Below, piece by piece: positions 25,539-35,985 of a stretch of DNA of 64,000 nucleotides. Each line of letters starts with the position of its first letter. The first letter of the stretch is position 1. Position numbers and translations under genes: made by a program. Below the pieces are notes generated by a model. That model saw nothing but the letters and a program-made list of their open reading frames with translations. It did not search any database and was not told where the DNA came from. Source of the stretch: Quillaja saponaria (taxonomy: Eukaryota > Streptophyta > Magnoliopsida > Fabales > Quillajaceae); the NCBI GenBank assembly GCA_029379385.1, contig CM055608.1, forward strand, positions 30,316,350-30,380,349, given 5' to 3'.

Positions 25539-27395
25539 TTAAGCCGAACTGTCCTCTTTCTTCAACTCATCTTCCTTTGTCTTGGAGGGGGCAACTGGTG
25601 ACGGACTGCTTTCCACACCCATCTCTCCTTTTAGGTTATTAATGCTTTGCTCCAACTCATTTATACGGTTTCCCATCTCATCAAGTGCATTGCAGTCAAG
25701 GAAACACCATTTCTTCCAACTATTATAATCAATTTGAGTACTATAATTTTTAAATAAATTAAAAATTAAAAAAATAAAAAGAGGATGAAGTAAATGCACA
25801 ATATAGTGAAGAAAGCCTATAAGTCAAATGATCTAAACACCTGGCAGCCAAGCTAGGGAGGGAGAGGAAGATCTCAAAGTATTGTCCAACAAAGCCTCCT
25901 TTCTAGGTTGTCCAAATGCATTTAGTAGTGCAAAGACCATTATATGTGTAAGACAACTAGAGGAATAAAAACTTAGCAATTCTACGGCAGGAAACATGAA
26001 AATTTCAAGCAAGGTAGGAAACTTTTTCCAAAAGCTCTGAAGGACCCTTTTCACATATTACATGAATTAGATTTGGCACCAATGTCCCATCTAGGACAAG
26101 TTAATTCCAGCAAATTTAAGAGCATAAAGAAAAGGATATTCTTTGTAACAATAGAGTCAGACATTGTCTGGAACCTGGTTTGCTGCAAAATAAAAATGTC
26201 AACAGTTGTATACTTTGCAGAAGCTAGCTATTCAGTTCTAGAATAAAACTCACCATCTGCTGAAGAAGATTTTGCACCTGAAGAGAGGGGGGCAAAAGTA
26301 AGAGATGAGATGTTGACATAATTAAAAACAGAACAATGAAATATTTCAATATCTAACTCCTTTCACAGAACCCACTAGCACAGAAAAGAAATATTTTCAT
26401 ATAGATTGATCAAAGGATCAAGAACTGAAATTCATTAACTCTTGCTTCAAATATCAACCCAGCCAGATAATGACAAGCTGACAACAAAACAAGTGGAGTA
26501 AATTATTCATACCCCAAAATGTTAAGGAACTTACATAAGCAGTCATATCAGCAGTGCTTTGCTTGGGGTCTTCAGAATCATGTCCATCCTACCACCAAAA
26601 AAAAGAAAGGACAAATAATGTTCAGAGCTCACATTTATTTACCAAGCCAGAAATTGAAAAGCAATGCAAATAATTCTAGTTCACATAAAGAAACCACTGG
26701 AAAGGGCAAATTTTGATTACGCGTGAACATAAACTACTTAACAAGTGGAATCAAACAAACAAAACTGTGCAAGTTGATGGAGACCCTCAAAAGTGTTGTC
26801 ATCCCAAAATTATTAAGGTACCAACATTTTAGTGGCATGCAGTTGGGTCTAATAAAGAACAAACTAGAATTGTTTTAAGCACCAAGTAAACCTATTTGCA
26901 AACCTTATACCTCACACTAATTGAAAAAAAAAAAAAAAAAGAAGAAGAAGAAAAATTAAGTTGAGTAGATATTTGCTAAGTTAGGTTCTAATAAGTTAAC
27001 AAGATACATGAAATGATCCTCTATAACAATTTAACAAAGGCATAACGCAACTCATTCACCTGCCCACCACCGGGTCAGCAAAAAGAACAAAACAAAGAAA
27101 GGTCACTAGAAAACTAACAAAACCTCGGCAACGGAAGATAAAAGGCTTAATTCTACTAAAATCAGAACTGAATTTCCTTCAATTAGGTTTTGCAGTTCAG
27201 CACGCAATTATACATTTTAGCAGGGACAGATCTAAAGGGAGACGAAGGCACATTTCACTAAAGTAGGTCCAGATGTTCCCGAAACCCTAATTGAATATAC
27301 CACTGAAATTTACAATCACATATCTCAATGCCTAAGGGGAAAAAAGCCGAAATTAAAGAAAATAATCAGAAATTAGCAAAAGAAATTCTCACCAT
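25539..27395 (-). CDS. HSBP: Heat shock factor binding protein
   Basis: HSBP is a small coiled-coil protein that binds trimeric heat shock factor and dampens the heat response. Five coding exons on the minus strand give 89 aa: 27395-27393 (the ATG alone), 26588-26535, 26277-26254, 26182-26140 and 25684-25539. The N-terminal MDGHDSEDPKQSTADMTAY, the central heptad-repeat segment from VQNLLQQM to INNLKGEMG and the acidic/Ser-rich tail match plant HSBP closely. Three features are odd. The donor follows the ATG directly (ATG|GTGAGA). The third coding exon is only 24 nt (8 codons). The last intron is AT-AC, and only that splice restores the conserved SIVTKIDEMG. All phases agree. Confidence 0.94.
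25685..26139 (-). other. U12-type AT-AC intron in HSBP
   Basis: No GT donor follows ...GTTACAAAGA. The intron instead begins ATATCCTTT (26139 downward), the exact U12 5' splice signal. It ends TTTCCTTGACTGCAATGCAC (at 25685): a branch-site-like TTCCTTGAC, about 10 nt, then terminal AC. Joining A|TT makes the Ile codon expected in the conserved TKIDEMG. Confidence 0.92.
26254..26277 (-). other. 24-nt microexon of HSBP
   Basis: CTCTTCAG|GTGCAAAATC...CAGATG|GTGAGT encodes exactly VQNLLQQM, which links MTAY and QTRF in the family sequence. Confidence 0.9.
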
Positions 27396-28843
27396 TTTTG
27401 TGAAAGTGAAGTTTTTCTAGCTCTCCTCCTAGCTACGGCCTACAGATCAAAGCAACGAAGCTTTGAGTGGCTGCGAGTGAAGAATGAAGAGGGTTCAAAT
27501 TCGAAAGTGAGTACTTAGTCGGACTCCCTGTGGGTCTCATGCCCACTTTTGTACGGGAAATTACCATATAATGAACATTTTTGTCATTTCATATTGTGCA
27601 GCGACACGAGCGCTACTTGATTCAAAATTTCAAATTTGTGCCTTCGTATTATATCACGTGCTTGGCCCGTGATATAATTTTCTGACAAATTTGTAATCTT
27701 AGAAACCTTAAGTGAGGCCAATAATATATTATCGTATTATTGTCATATATTATGTAAAAATTAATTAAATAATTATATTTTATCTTACTATATTTATATG
27801 ATGTGTTAAATAAAAAATATAAATTAAACATTATAAATAAAATAAAATATATATTTTTTAAGTTAACAATTCAACAATATCATAAATATGTTTAAATATA
27901 TTATTAAAATAATATAGTTATAAATACTATAATAATAGTAACAAGATGATCTATATTTTGTAAAATAAAAATAATAGTTTCAAATTCATTTAATATAATT
28001 ATACTTACATAACTAAGTGTATTTTAATCCTATATAATGTGTTTTGAATTTTATTATTTATTTTATTTTATTAAATTTGAATACATATTACTATATTAGT
28101 AAGACTCATTAAAATATTTAAAATCTTATTTAATTTTACTTTTTCACATTTTAAAAAAATATCCATCATTAAAATCAATCTCGAGTTATTGATTTTTTTT
28201 CTCTCGATTCTTACTAAATACGATTCAATTACTAAAATATACCAAACAGTGCAACTGGTTGCTTAGACAAGTAACAAAAAGGTTGATGTGGTGCAATTGA
28301 AGTCATCTAATTGGGTTTAAGAAGTGATATTTGGCACTCATTCAAATTAATTTTTTGTTTTCCTTTTTTTGGTGCATAATTAATATTCCAAATTGGGCAA
28401 TTTCTGCTGGTCCTCTTCTTTAGGAGCTTGAAGCAAAGTACTAAGTCAGAAATTTGAAGGAAATAAATCCTACTGAAAGTCTAAAACAAGCAATTAGAAC
28501 ATTCTCTCTTGTTTCTGGCTACTACATATTTGATTGTTGGCACATGAAATTTCCAAAGACAACATAAAACGGGGAAAGTGAAAAGAGAAGAGGCATATTG
28601 ACCAAGACACAACCATAAATCAGTTCACCAGAAAACAAAAATAAATTTGTTCTTCTATTTCCTATAGACTTCTACATTCATGAACAAAGTCTAAGAACAC
28701 ATCCCCCACCCCTCCTTTTTCCAAAAGGAAAAGAACTGGAAAAGGAAAAAAGGGAAGGAGATCGGTTTTTCTTCTCCCTTTTTATTGTTTTTCTTTGCTT
28801 CTTCTAGAAAAGGAGAGCAGGCAGGTGGAGGAACCTGTAACTT
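27396..28843. other. Intergenic, HSBP upstream and AT-rich spacer
   Basis: The first ~100 bp upstream of 27395 is the HSBP 5' UTR and promoter. From about 27700 to 28170 the DNA is extremely AT-rich with no coding signal. Confidence 0.45.
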
Positions 28844-29479
28844 CTACACGTTCTTGTTGTAAGCCGATGACTGATTATCTGCATAAGGATATCCAGATGG
28901 GCCACGCCATAAACCCCACAGTATAATTAAGTGAAGACAAAGCAGCAGCGACGATGAAAAGCTGCTTGAAGGACACTGCATTAGCGAAAAACAATCCCCT
29001 TTTTTAACACAATTGGAGGAAAAATAAACTCATGCAGCAGTTATAGCAGAGGAATAAATGTTACATAACCCACCGTATTAAAATAGGAAAAGGGGTTATC
29101 CACAACAGGTAAGGCAAGCTATAGAAGTACCTGTACAGAAAAGCAGGCTATGAGAATAGCCACCACTCCATCTCAGAGAGGTCAAACATAACAACTAGTG
29201 AAACATAGTGTTGTAAGGGTTAAGTTCAGACAATTCTTTAAATAGAAAAAGATATTTTGTTGAGAAAATGAAAGGGAGTATTTCTAGTGGAAATACCCGA
29301 ATTACAAAATAAAAAGGAATGGAAATGCCAAAATATGACTTAAGGATATGATGACCTGGAAATGGGCCCTAACTGGGAACAATAAGTTCATGTACATATC
29401 TGTATGGAACTGACAAGCCAAGTTGCAATGCCAGCATAGATAGAAAAGGCTACAAAAAGTGAAAACCCTGGATGACAAA

Positions 29480-29690
29480 TAGAGACTCCAAAGTTAGTTG
29501 TTGTGGGAGGCCATGTATGCGCTTCTGAAGATGTCTTAAATGAATCTCCTTTTGGATTCTCTCACATTCCCTAGCGTGGGCCTCTGCCTCCTTATCCATG
29601 ACTTTTCGCTCCGTCTGCATGTCTTCTTCAATAGAGACTCCAAAATTAGTTGTTGTGGGAGGCCGTCTATGCACTTCTGAAGAGGTCTGT
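29480..29690. repeat. Short direct duplication
   Basis: About 55 bp beginning AATAGAGACTCCAAA and ending CACTTCTGAAGA/GCGCTTCTGAAGA occurs at about 29478-29532 and again at about 29629-29685 with a few differences. Its origin is unknown. Confidence 0.7.
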
Positions 29691-30949
29691 CAAAGGTCAT
29701 ATGCAGTGGATCGATCACCTGGGACTAGGCAATCGCTTCGGCAACTAGGTGGTATAAACTAGTGCAATTTTACCTGTGTGGTCGCCTAGTAGTTGCAAAA
29801 TTTGAAATATATTTTTCTTAATTATATAACCCATCACAATATCAATACAATGGTGATGAAGAGATGTAGGATAGAAAGATGCACTACTAGAGGTCCATTT
29901 TTTAATGTTTCGATTTAAAGAGTTATCCATTTCATGACATGATTTAATAACATGCATATCATGTTAGCATCAGAGAGAAGATAGAGTGCATCCAGAATAA
30001 ACCTCGGAAACTTTTGTCCTACTATCGACAGTACAACATGGAGGATCCAGCGTATGTTTTCTTTGATTTTTATTTTTTTGTAAGTACATCCTCCTGTAAC
30101 AATCAGAAATTAAGAAACCTACTTTTTCAACTACAAGCAACATTGCAAGTAGAAAAGATTTGTAATAGCTGAACTTACCATGAATAGAACTGATAACACA
30201 ATGATCAAGCACACAAAATTCCAATGAAATTTCTGACAAAAATAGTTGTCACAATATCTGCATCAAAGTGAGATTTAGTATTCAGATGAAGAAGAATGGG
30301 AAGGAGAAAATATCAGGTAGTAGTAGAGGGCAAGAAAAAAGGTGATCAATGGCTATACATAATATCTGTTTGAGGCAGAAAAATTACGCTCTTTCTTGAG
30401 AATCTTGAAGGAAGAATTGCTATTGTGAGAATTCTTAAAAGAGGAGGAAGTGAAAAGAGCAAATCTTGGCTATGTAGAGACATATCTAGAATGTAAAAAT
30501 TTGAGGAGGCCGCCTTCATGCCTGCAACAAAATAAACAAGTAAACAGACATAGACTAGCTTTCCAAGTGCATAAGACAATTCCAAATGGGGCTTGATCCT
30601 AGAGATATTGACTGTGCATGATATATTCAAAAGGCAGCTTGCCCATGGCATGTTTCATAGTACGACATAGTCAGTCCCATTTTATCGCAGACCATAAAAA
30701 GATACAAGCTAATAACAGTACAACTTGACAAGAGTTAGATAAATTCAGCTTCCCTCCTTGTATGTTGCATAACTTGTACAAGCTTATAAGAAAGAGTAGG
30801 TTAAATACAAATCATATCACATCTCGCCATTTAGTAATCGGAATGAAGAAATAAAAGCTGTCCACCTACTTGCACCATTTATAATGAGAAAATGCAGTAA
30901 GTAACAAAAGGCAAGCAATCAGCAAAAAGACTGAAAATTCCTTTGATAT

Positions 30950-31188
30950 TGTTAGAATAGTGAATAGTTTTCAGCATTAATTTCCTTGATTAGCCCCTTG
31001 TCTATTTCCTTAATTAGCTCTTTTGACTATAAGCTTGTTAGTTTCTTGATTATAGCCCTGATTGGCTCCTAGATTGTAGCTTGTAATAGTTATTTTACAC
31101 TATAAATATATGTTCATTGTGTGAGGAATACTCACTCAATTCACCCACAATTCTTTTGGATTTCTCTCTTTTTCTCTAAAGTTTTACA
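30950..31188 (+). repeat. LTR 1 of the three-LTR element
   Basis: It is 239 bp and is preceded by target duplication GATAT. Confidence 0.93.
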
Positions 31189-31815
31189 TGGTATCAAAGC
31201 ATTTCATCTAAACCCAAGTCCAATCTTGGGGCTGCTGCCCCTCATTGGGGGCAGCCCCAACCTCAATTCTATCATTATCTTCTTCTTCTTTTTTTCTCTA
31301 GCCATAATTATTTATTTTCTCATTCTAGTTATTTTCTCTTAACTAGTTATTTCCTCACTCTTTTCTCTATCCCTACTTATCTATTTCATTTAATGGATAG
31401 CTCAACCCCTCTCCTCTTCTTTAAGCCTCATTTGTTATAGGATTTGATAGCTTAAAGGGTTTGACAGCTCAAATATACTCATGTGAATTATCCTGCTGCA
31501 TCTATTTCTAGCAATGTTCTTTTTATTTTTCCAAAAAATCCCGTTGTGTCTCTTTCTAACGATGCTTCTTTTATTTTTCTGGCAAGAATATTGCTCACAA
31601 ATACTATTCAAGGGTACTGTTGCTATAGCCTTTTTCTTTCACATCGAATCGAGATTGCAGGAATGTACTAGTTGATATTCGTCAAACAGAATGAATGCTT
31701 GAATTATCGCTCCTTAGGTTGTTATAAGTGAGGGAGAGTTTTGAGATTGTCAATTGGGTTTTACTTGTAACAAGTATGGAACATATTACCTATATGCTCC
31801 AGCTTGAGGAGAGAG

Positions 31816-32054
31816 TGTTGGAATAGTGAATAGTTTTCAGCATTAATTTCCTTGATTAGCCTCTTAACTATTTTCTTAATTAGCTCTTTTGACTATAAGC
31901 TTGTTAGTTTCTTGATTATAGCCCTGATTGGCTCCTAGATTATAGCTTGTAATAGTTATTTTACACTATAAATATATGTTCATTGTGTGAGGAATACTCA
32001 CTCAATTCACCCACAATTCTCCTGGGTTTCTCTCTTTTTCTCTAAAGTTTTACA
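31816..32054 (+). repeat. LTR 2 (central, shared) of the three-LTR element
   Basis: It is 239 bp. It acts as 3' LTR of the first unit and 5' LTR of the second. Confidence 0.93.
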
Positions 32055-32669
32055 TATTATCAGAGTGTTTGATCTAAACACAAGTCCAATCTTGGGGCTG
32101 TTGCCCCTAATTGGCAGTAGCCCCAACCTCAATTCTATCATTATCTTCTTTTTTTCTCTAGTCCATAGTTATCTATTTTCTCATTCTAGTTATTTTTTCT
32201 TAACTAGTTACTTCCTCACTTTTTTCTCTATCCTAGTTATCTATTTCATTTAATAGATAACTCAACCCCTCTCCTCTTCTTCAAGCCTCTTTTGTTATAA
32301 GATTTTATGGTTCAAAGGGTTTGACAACTCAAATATACTCATGTGAATTATCCTACTGCATCTCTTTCCAGCGATATTTTTATTTTTCCAAAAAATCTCG
32401 TTGTGTCTCTTTCCAGTGGTGCTTAGTTTATTTTTCTGGTAAGAATATTGTTCACAAGTACTATTTAAGGGTACTGTTTTTATAGCCTCTTTCTTTCACA
32501 TCGAATCGAGGCTGCATGAATGTACTAGTTGATGTTCGTCAAACGGAATGAAGCTTGAACTATGCTTCTTATGTTGTTATAAGTGAGGGAGAGTTTTGAG
32601 ATTGTCAATTAGGTTTTACTTGTAACAAGTTTGGAACATATTACCTTTATGCTCCATCTTGAAAGGGAA

Positions 32670-32909
32670 TGTTGGAATAGTGAATAGTTTTTAGCATTAA
32701 TTTCCTTGATTAGCTCCTTGACTATTTCCTTAATTAGCTTTTTTGACTTATAAGCTTGTTAATTTCTTGATTATAGCCTTGATTGGCTCCTAGATTGTAG
32801 CTTGTAAAAGTTATTTTACACTATAAATATATGTTCATTGTGTGAGGAATACTCACTCAATTCACCCACAATTCTCTTAGGTTTCTCTCTTTCTCTCCAA
32901 AGTTTTACA
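32670..32909 (+). repeat. LTR 3 of the three-LTR element
   Basis: It is 240 bp and is followed by target duplication GATAT. Confidence 0.93.
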
Positions 32910-33086
32910 GATATGAAGATTGGTTCAAGGATGAACTTGAAGTTAACAAACCTGATAAGGCGAAAATCATATCAGGAAAACTTAAATGGACAAACAAAAT
33001 GCAATATGCGTAGATACAGACACAAAAACACACAGGTAATAACAATTCTGAGTTGTATTCAAAATGCTGTACTAAATTTTAAGCTT

Positions 33087-33115
33087 GAAAAAAAAAAAAA
33101 AAAAAAAAAAAAAAC
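33087..33115. repeat. Poly(A) tract
   Basis: A run of about 28 A within the ALG3 pseudogene intron. No LINE or SINE body is recognisable in front of it. Confidence 0.7.
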
Positions 33116-34406
33116 TGTATGCGATATGACTCTTATCACAGTATCCACCATTGAAGACTCTGCAACTTCAGAAGCTACTAGCTTAACTTCTGGTTGTATC
33201 ATGGTTAATTGCAACAAATAACAATCTATTAAGGTCTCTCTAACACCAAAGTGTTTCAAATGGTCCATGAACAAAATAAATCTAGACCAATTAGGATTCA
33301 TTTCTCCCATTTAAAATAACTTCACAGAAAAAAGGGAAAAAAAAAATACAGATTAGATAATACTGAAAGAGCTAATTAGGTAATCGCATCGGGTTCAAAG
33401 TAACTAAACATATGACAAACTACAAACTCAAGTACCAGAAATGAACGAAGACACAACCAAGATTGAAGGCCCTTGATATATATGCAACCGGATGTGAAAC
33501 CAAGAAAGGAAGCCCCAACAGTATCTGTGGCAGCATTTACCAAGGAGGAGTTAACACATGAACACCATATTGCTGTCTCTTTGAACATAAATCGCACTTG
33601 AACTCCAAGTCACCTAAATAACAATGTCTAAAGAAATTTTAAGAGAAAATACACATCCAACCTTACACGCATTATAAGACTTCTGTTTTCTGAAAAGCAT
33701 ATAGTGAGAAAAATAACAGTCGTTTGCAAATTGGAACCTAAAAGTCTAATGAGAGACAAGTTTTTCATTTTTACACTAGCATTTGGTATCCAGACAGGGA
33801 AAGAAAAGAGAACAGGTTAAGAACCTGAACTAGTGGCCAATGCCAATATCAACCCACTGATATCCATAGCCTGCATTAATTTAAGGAAAGAAGTGACGAA
33901 CTGAGCAATTACATTGACGAATCTAGATTCAATGTCATTGCTATTTTGAGTCTTTCAGCATTCTGACAACTCCGAAGAGAGAAATTATAAATTTTATTCT
34001 TATTATGTTTCTTTTTTCCTCTTACATTTCCAGGGAACCAACCAGAAAAAAAAACGACCTGACTAAACAAAACATACCTGCGACATGTAAGCGTCCCAAT
34101 CTATCTTTGTATCTGAAATTAGAAAAAATGCAAACAACATCACAACGCACATTCATTCAGACCAACAGTTAGAACTTCGAAGTGAGAAATGGTGAAAAGA
34201 AAAAAAATTGAATTACAAGGAACATAAGCGATGATCATATAGACAAGGATGAAATCAACAAAGACCAAAGCGGCAGCGAAAGCTATTTTTGGGATTCCGT
34301 ACAATTTGCTCATTGAAGCCTTTGAGCTCATGGGAGGTTGTATTGACTGAGTCGCAGATTGGACTGCCATGGTTTCTTTACCTTGGAGTCGTCTGCTTCG
34401 TTCCAT

Positions 34407-35118
34407 TTGCAGGGTGTGGGAGTCCTCGCAGTTGGGCGACGGACTGGATTACAAACAATAATTTTATTAATTGAATTGTCATCTAATATTTTTATTTAGC
34501 TCCCTTAAAAAATAGTGATTACACGAAAAGGTCGTGCTATTTGCACTGCCCATGTTTTATTATGTTTTTATACGGGAACAAAAGTAAAACAAAAATATAT
34601 ATTTTTTTTTATGTCTTTTAGTACTTGTAGTGCATCTAACTTTTGTTGTTGTTTACATTTGCAGTGCACCCAATAAAAATGCAAATTAAGTTGTCTATCT
34701 CTTTATAATATTAGTTAGTGAAACAATAATGAGATCAAATTCTCTTGTAAGACTCCCTGGAAGGGAAAGAAAGAGCACACTCAAAATATGATAGTAAAAG
34801 AATTGAGTTGATGATAAAGAAAATATATTTTTTATTTTAATTTTTTGAGTTTGAATAATTTTATAAAATATTATGTGTAGTAAAATTATTTTGATAAAGA
34901 AAATAATCTTTGTCATAAAACAGTACATTTTTGTGACAACAATATGGTAATATTTTTAGACTTCCTCACAGCATGACTAACTATGGAGCATAATATATTA
35001 TATATGAACCTATAGTGAGTTGGTATGTCTAACAATCACATTCACATACATATCCTTAAGAGGTGTCCGACATATAATCGATCGGATTCCTGAATCTTAT
35101 CCGGTTTCAACTTTCAAC
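34407..35118. other. Divergent spacer between ALG3 remnant and TSPO
   Basis: It is AT-rich and holds the old ALG3 promoter and the distal TSPO promoter. No gene is seen. Confidence 0.4.
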
Positions 35119-35330
35119 TGAAACACACCCCCACGTGTGGTTCCATCCAGCTTCCACACCATAATCTTTCACGTAAGCAAATTATAATGAAACTAAACCA
35201 GCATTGTCTTTCACCCACGCGTAATGCATCCTCACCACAACCTTCTACCTCCTCCTTCCATGTGTCTCTCATTTTCTTAGCTCCCAAACATTATTAGCGA
35301 GAAAGACACGCTCTTCACTATAAAAACCCC
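35119..35330 (+). promoter_or_regulatory. TSPO promoter with ABRE/G-box and TATA box
   Basis: CCCCACGTGTGG with core CACGTG at 35132-35137 is a strong ABA-response element. TTTCACGTAAG and CCACGCGT follow downstream. TATAAAAA begins at 35319, about 80 bp before the ATG at 35401. This agrees with the known ABA/stress induction of plant TSPO. Confidence 0.6.
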
Positions 35331-35400
35331 CATTCCTAATATTACTCTCCAACATTCGAAGTTTTCCCTTTTCTCCGTTAATAAAAATTGGGACGGTGCT

Positions 35401-35985
35401 ATGGCTTCCCAACGAATTAGAAGCGAGCCAAACGTTACTACGACCACCATGGGCAACGACAAGAACAAGAGCAAGAGCAGTAATAGAATTACCAGACGGG
35501 ACAAGAGAATGAACATGGCCAAACGCGGCCTTAGATCATTGGCAATAGCAGTGGCGCTACCTGTTTCTCTTACCATACTATGTGCTTATTTGGGCTTAAG
35601 GCACAACAACGTTGGAGGTAATCTAACGAAAACGCCGTTTTGGTTCCCACCGATGTGGGCCTTACACTTAACTTGTCCGGCCTCAAGTTTCTTGATGGGT
35701 GTTTCAGCTTGGCTTGTATGGGCAGAAGGTGGGTTCCATAGAAGGCCTATGGCTTTGTGTCTTTATCTCGCTCAGCTCGTGTTGATGTTGATGTGGGAAC
35801 CGATTGTATTCGGTGCTGGAGCTAGATGGGTCGGGTTGTTGGTGTGTTTGGGAATGTTTGGAGCTTTGGTTGGGTGCTCTCGTGTGTTTAAGCAGGTGAA
35901 TCCATTTGCAGGAGACCTGATGAAGCCTTGTTTGGCATGGACTGCTTTTCTTGCTGTCGTAAATCTTAAACTTGTTTTTCTCTGA
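35401..35985 (+). CDS. TSPO: Translocator protein homologue (TSPO, multi-stress regulator)
   Basis: Plant TSPO is an ABA- and stress-induced membrane protein of the ER/Golgi. It binds haem and promotes autophagic removal of partners such as an aquaporin (from Arabidopsis work). The intronless 194-aa frame has the plant-specific basic N-terminal extension (1-45) and then five hydrophobic spans of the TspO/MBR fold. The PFWFPPMWALHL segment is at 79-90, SAWLVWAEGG at 102-111, and MWEPIVFGA near 131-139. Length and single-exon structure match Arabidopsis. The start at 35401 keeps the basic extension; a second Met occurs at residue 17. Confidence 0.94.
   Translation: MASQRIRSEPNVTTTTMGNDKNKSKSSNRITRRDKRMNMAKRGLRSLAIAVALPVSLTILCAYLGLRHNNVGGNLTKTPFWFPPMWALHLTCPASSFLMGVSAWLVWAEGGFHRRPMALCLYLAQLVLMLMWEPIVFGAGARWVGLLVCLGMFGALVGCSRVFKQVNPFAGDLMKPCLAWTAFLAVVNLKLVFL

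Larger units (their letters stand above)
30950..32909 (+). mobile_element. Three-LTR tandem copia-type non-autonomous retrotransposon
   Basis: The structure is LTR-internal-LTR-internal-LTR: LTRs at 30950-31188, 31816-32054 and 32670-32909, internal regions of 627 and 615 bp. LTRs begin TGTTRGAATAGTGAATAG and end TTTTACA. After LTR1 is TGGTATCAAAGC, a match to the initiator-tRNA-Met primer site; after LTR2 it has decayed to TATTATCAGAG. Purine-rich tracts precede LTR2 (GAGGAGAGAG) and LTR3 (GAAAGGGAA). The whole array is flanked by one 5-bp target duplication GATAT (30945-30949 and 32910-32914). The internals lack intact gag/pol and only start with a short ATGGATAGCTC frame. Each LTR has a CTATAAATATATG TATA box. 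It lies inside the ALG3 pseudogene. Confidence 0.94.
28844..34406 (-). pseudogene. ALG3: ALG3 (dolichol-P-Man:Man5GlcNAc2-PP-dolichol alpha-1,3-mannosyltransferase) pseudogene
   Basis: Functional ALG3 is an ER multi-spanning enzyme that adds the sixth mannose to the N-glycan precursor. Here only pieces remain, in the correct order on the minus strand. They are 34406-34217 (N terminus and first membrane span), 34112-34078 (YTKIDWDAYMSQ), 33870-33825 (AMDISGLILALA), 33524-about 33420 (ILLGLPFLVSHPVAYISRAFN), 30521-30388 (HEGGLLKFLHSRYVST), 30257-30179 (IVTTIFVRNFIGI) and 28975-28844 (C terminus). In-frame stops occur at 33422-33420 (TAG), 30472-30470 (TAG) and 30207-30205 (TGA). The 33870-33825 exon has lost the frame before its LVQ end. 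The exons for about the second quarter of the protein and for the YFYSLPYLLW region are not found. A three-LTR element sits between the 33.4-kb and 30.5-kb exons. Old splice sites are still readable, so this is a decayed genomic copy and not a retrocopy. Confidence 0.88.

Noticed and set aside
31121..32253. Two similar ORFs starting MRNTHSIHPQF
   Set aside because: Both run from the LTR into the internal region of the three-LTR element. The similarity reflects the repeat, not a gene family.
33059..33310. 83-aa minus-strand ORF beside the poly(A) tract
   Set aside because: It includes a poly-Phe run made by the A tract and does not match ALG3.
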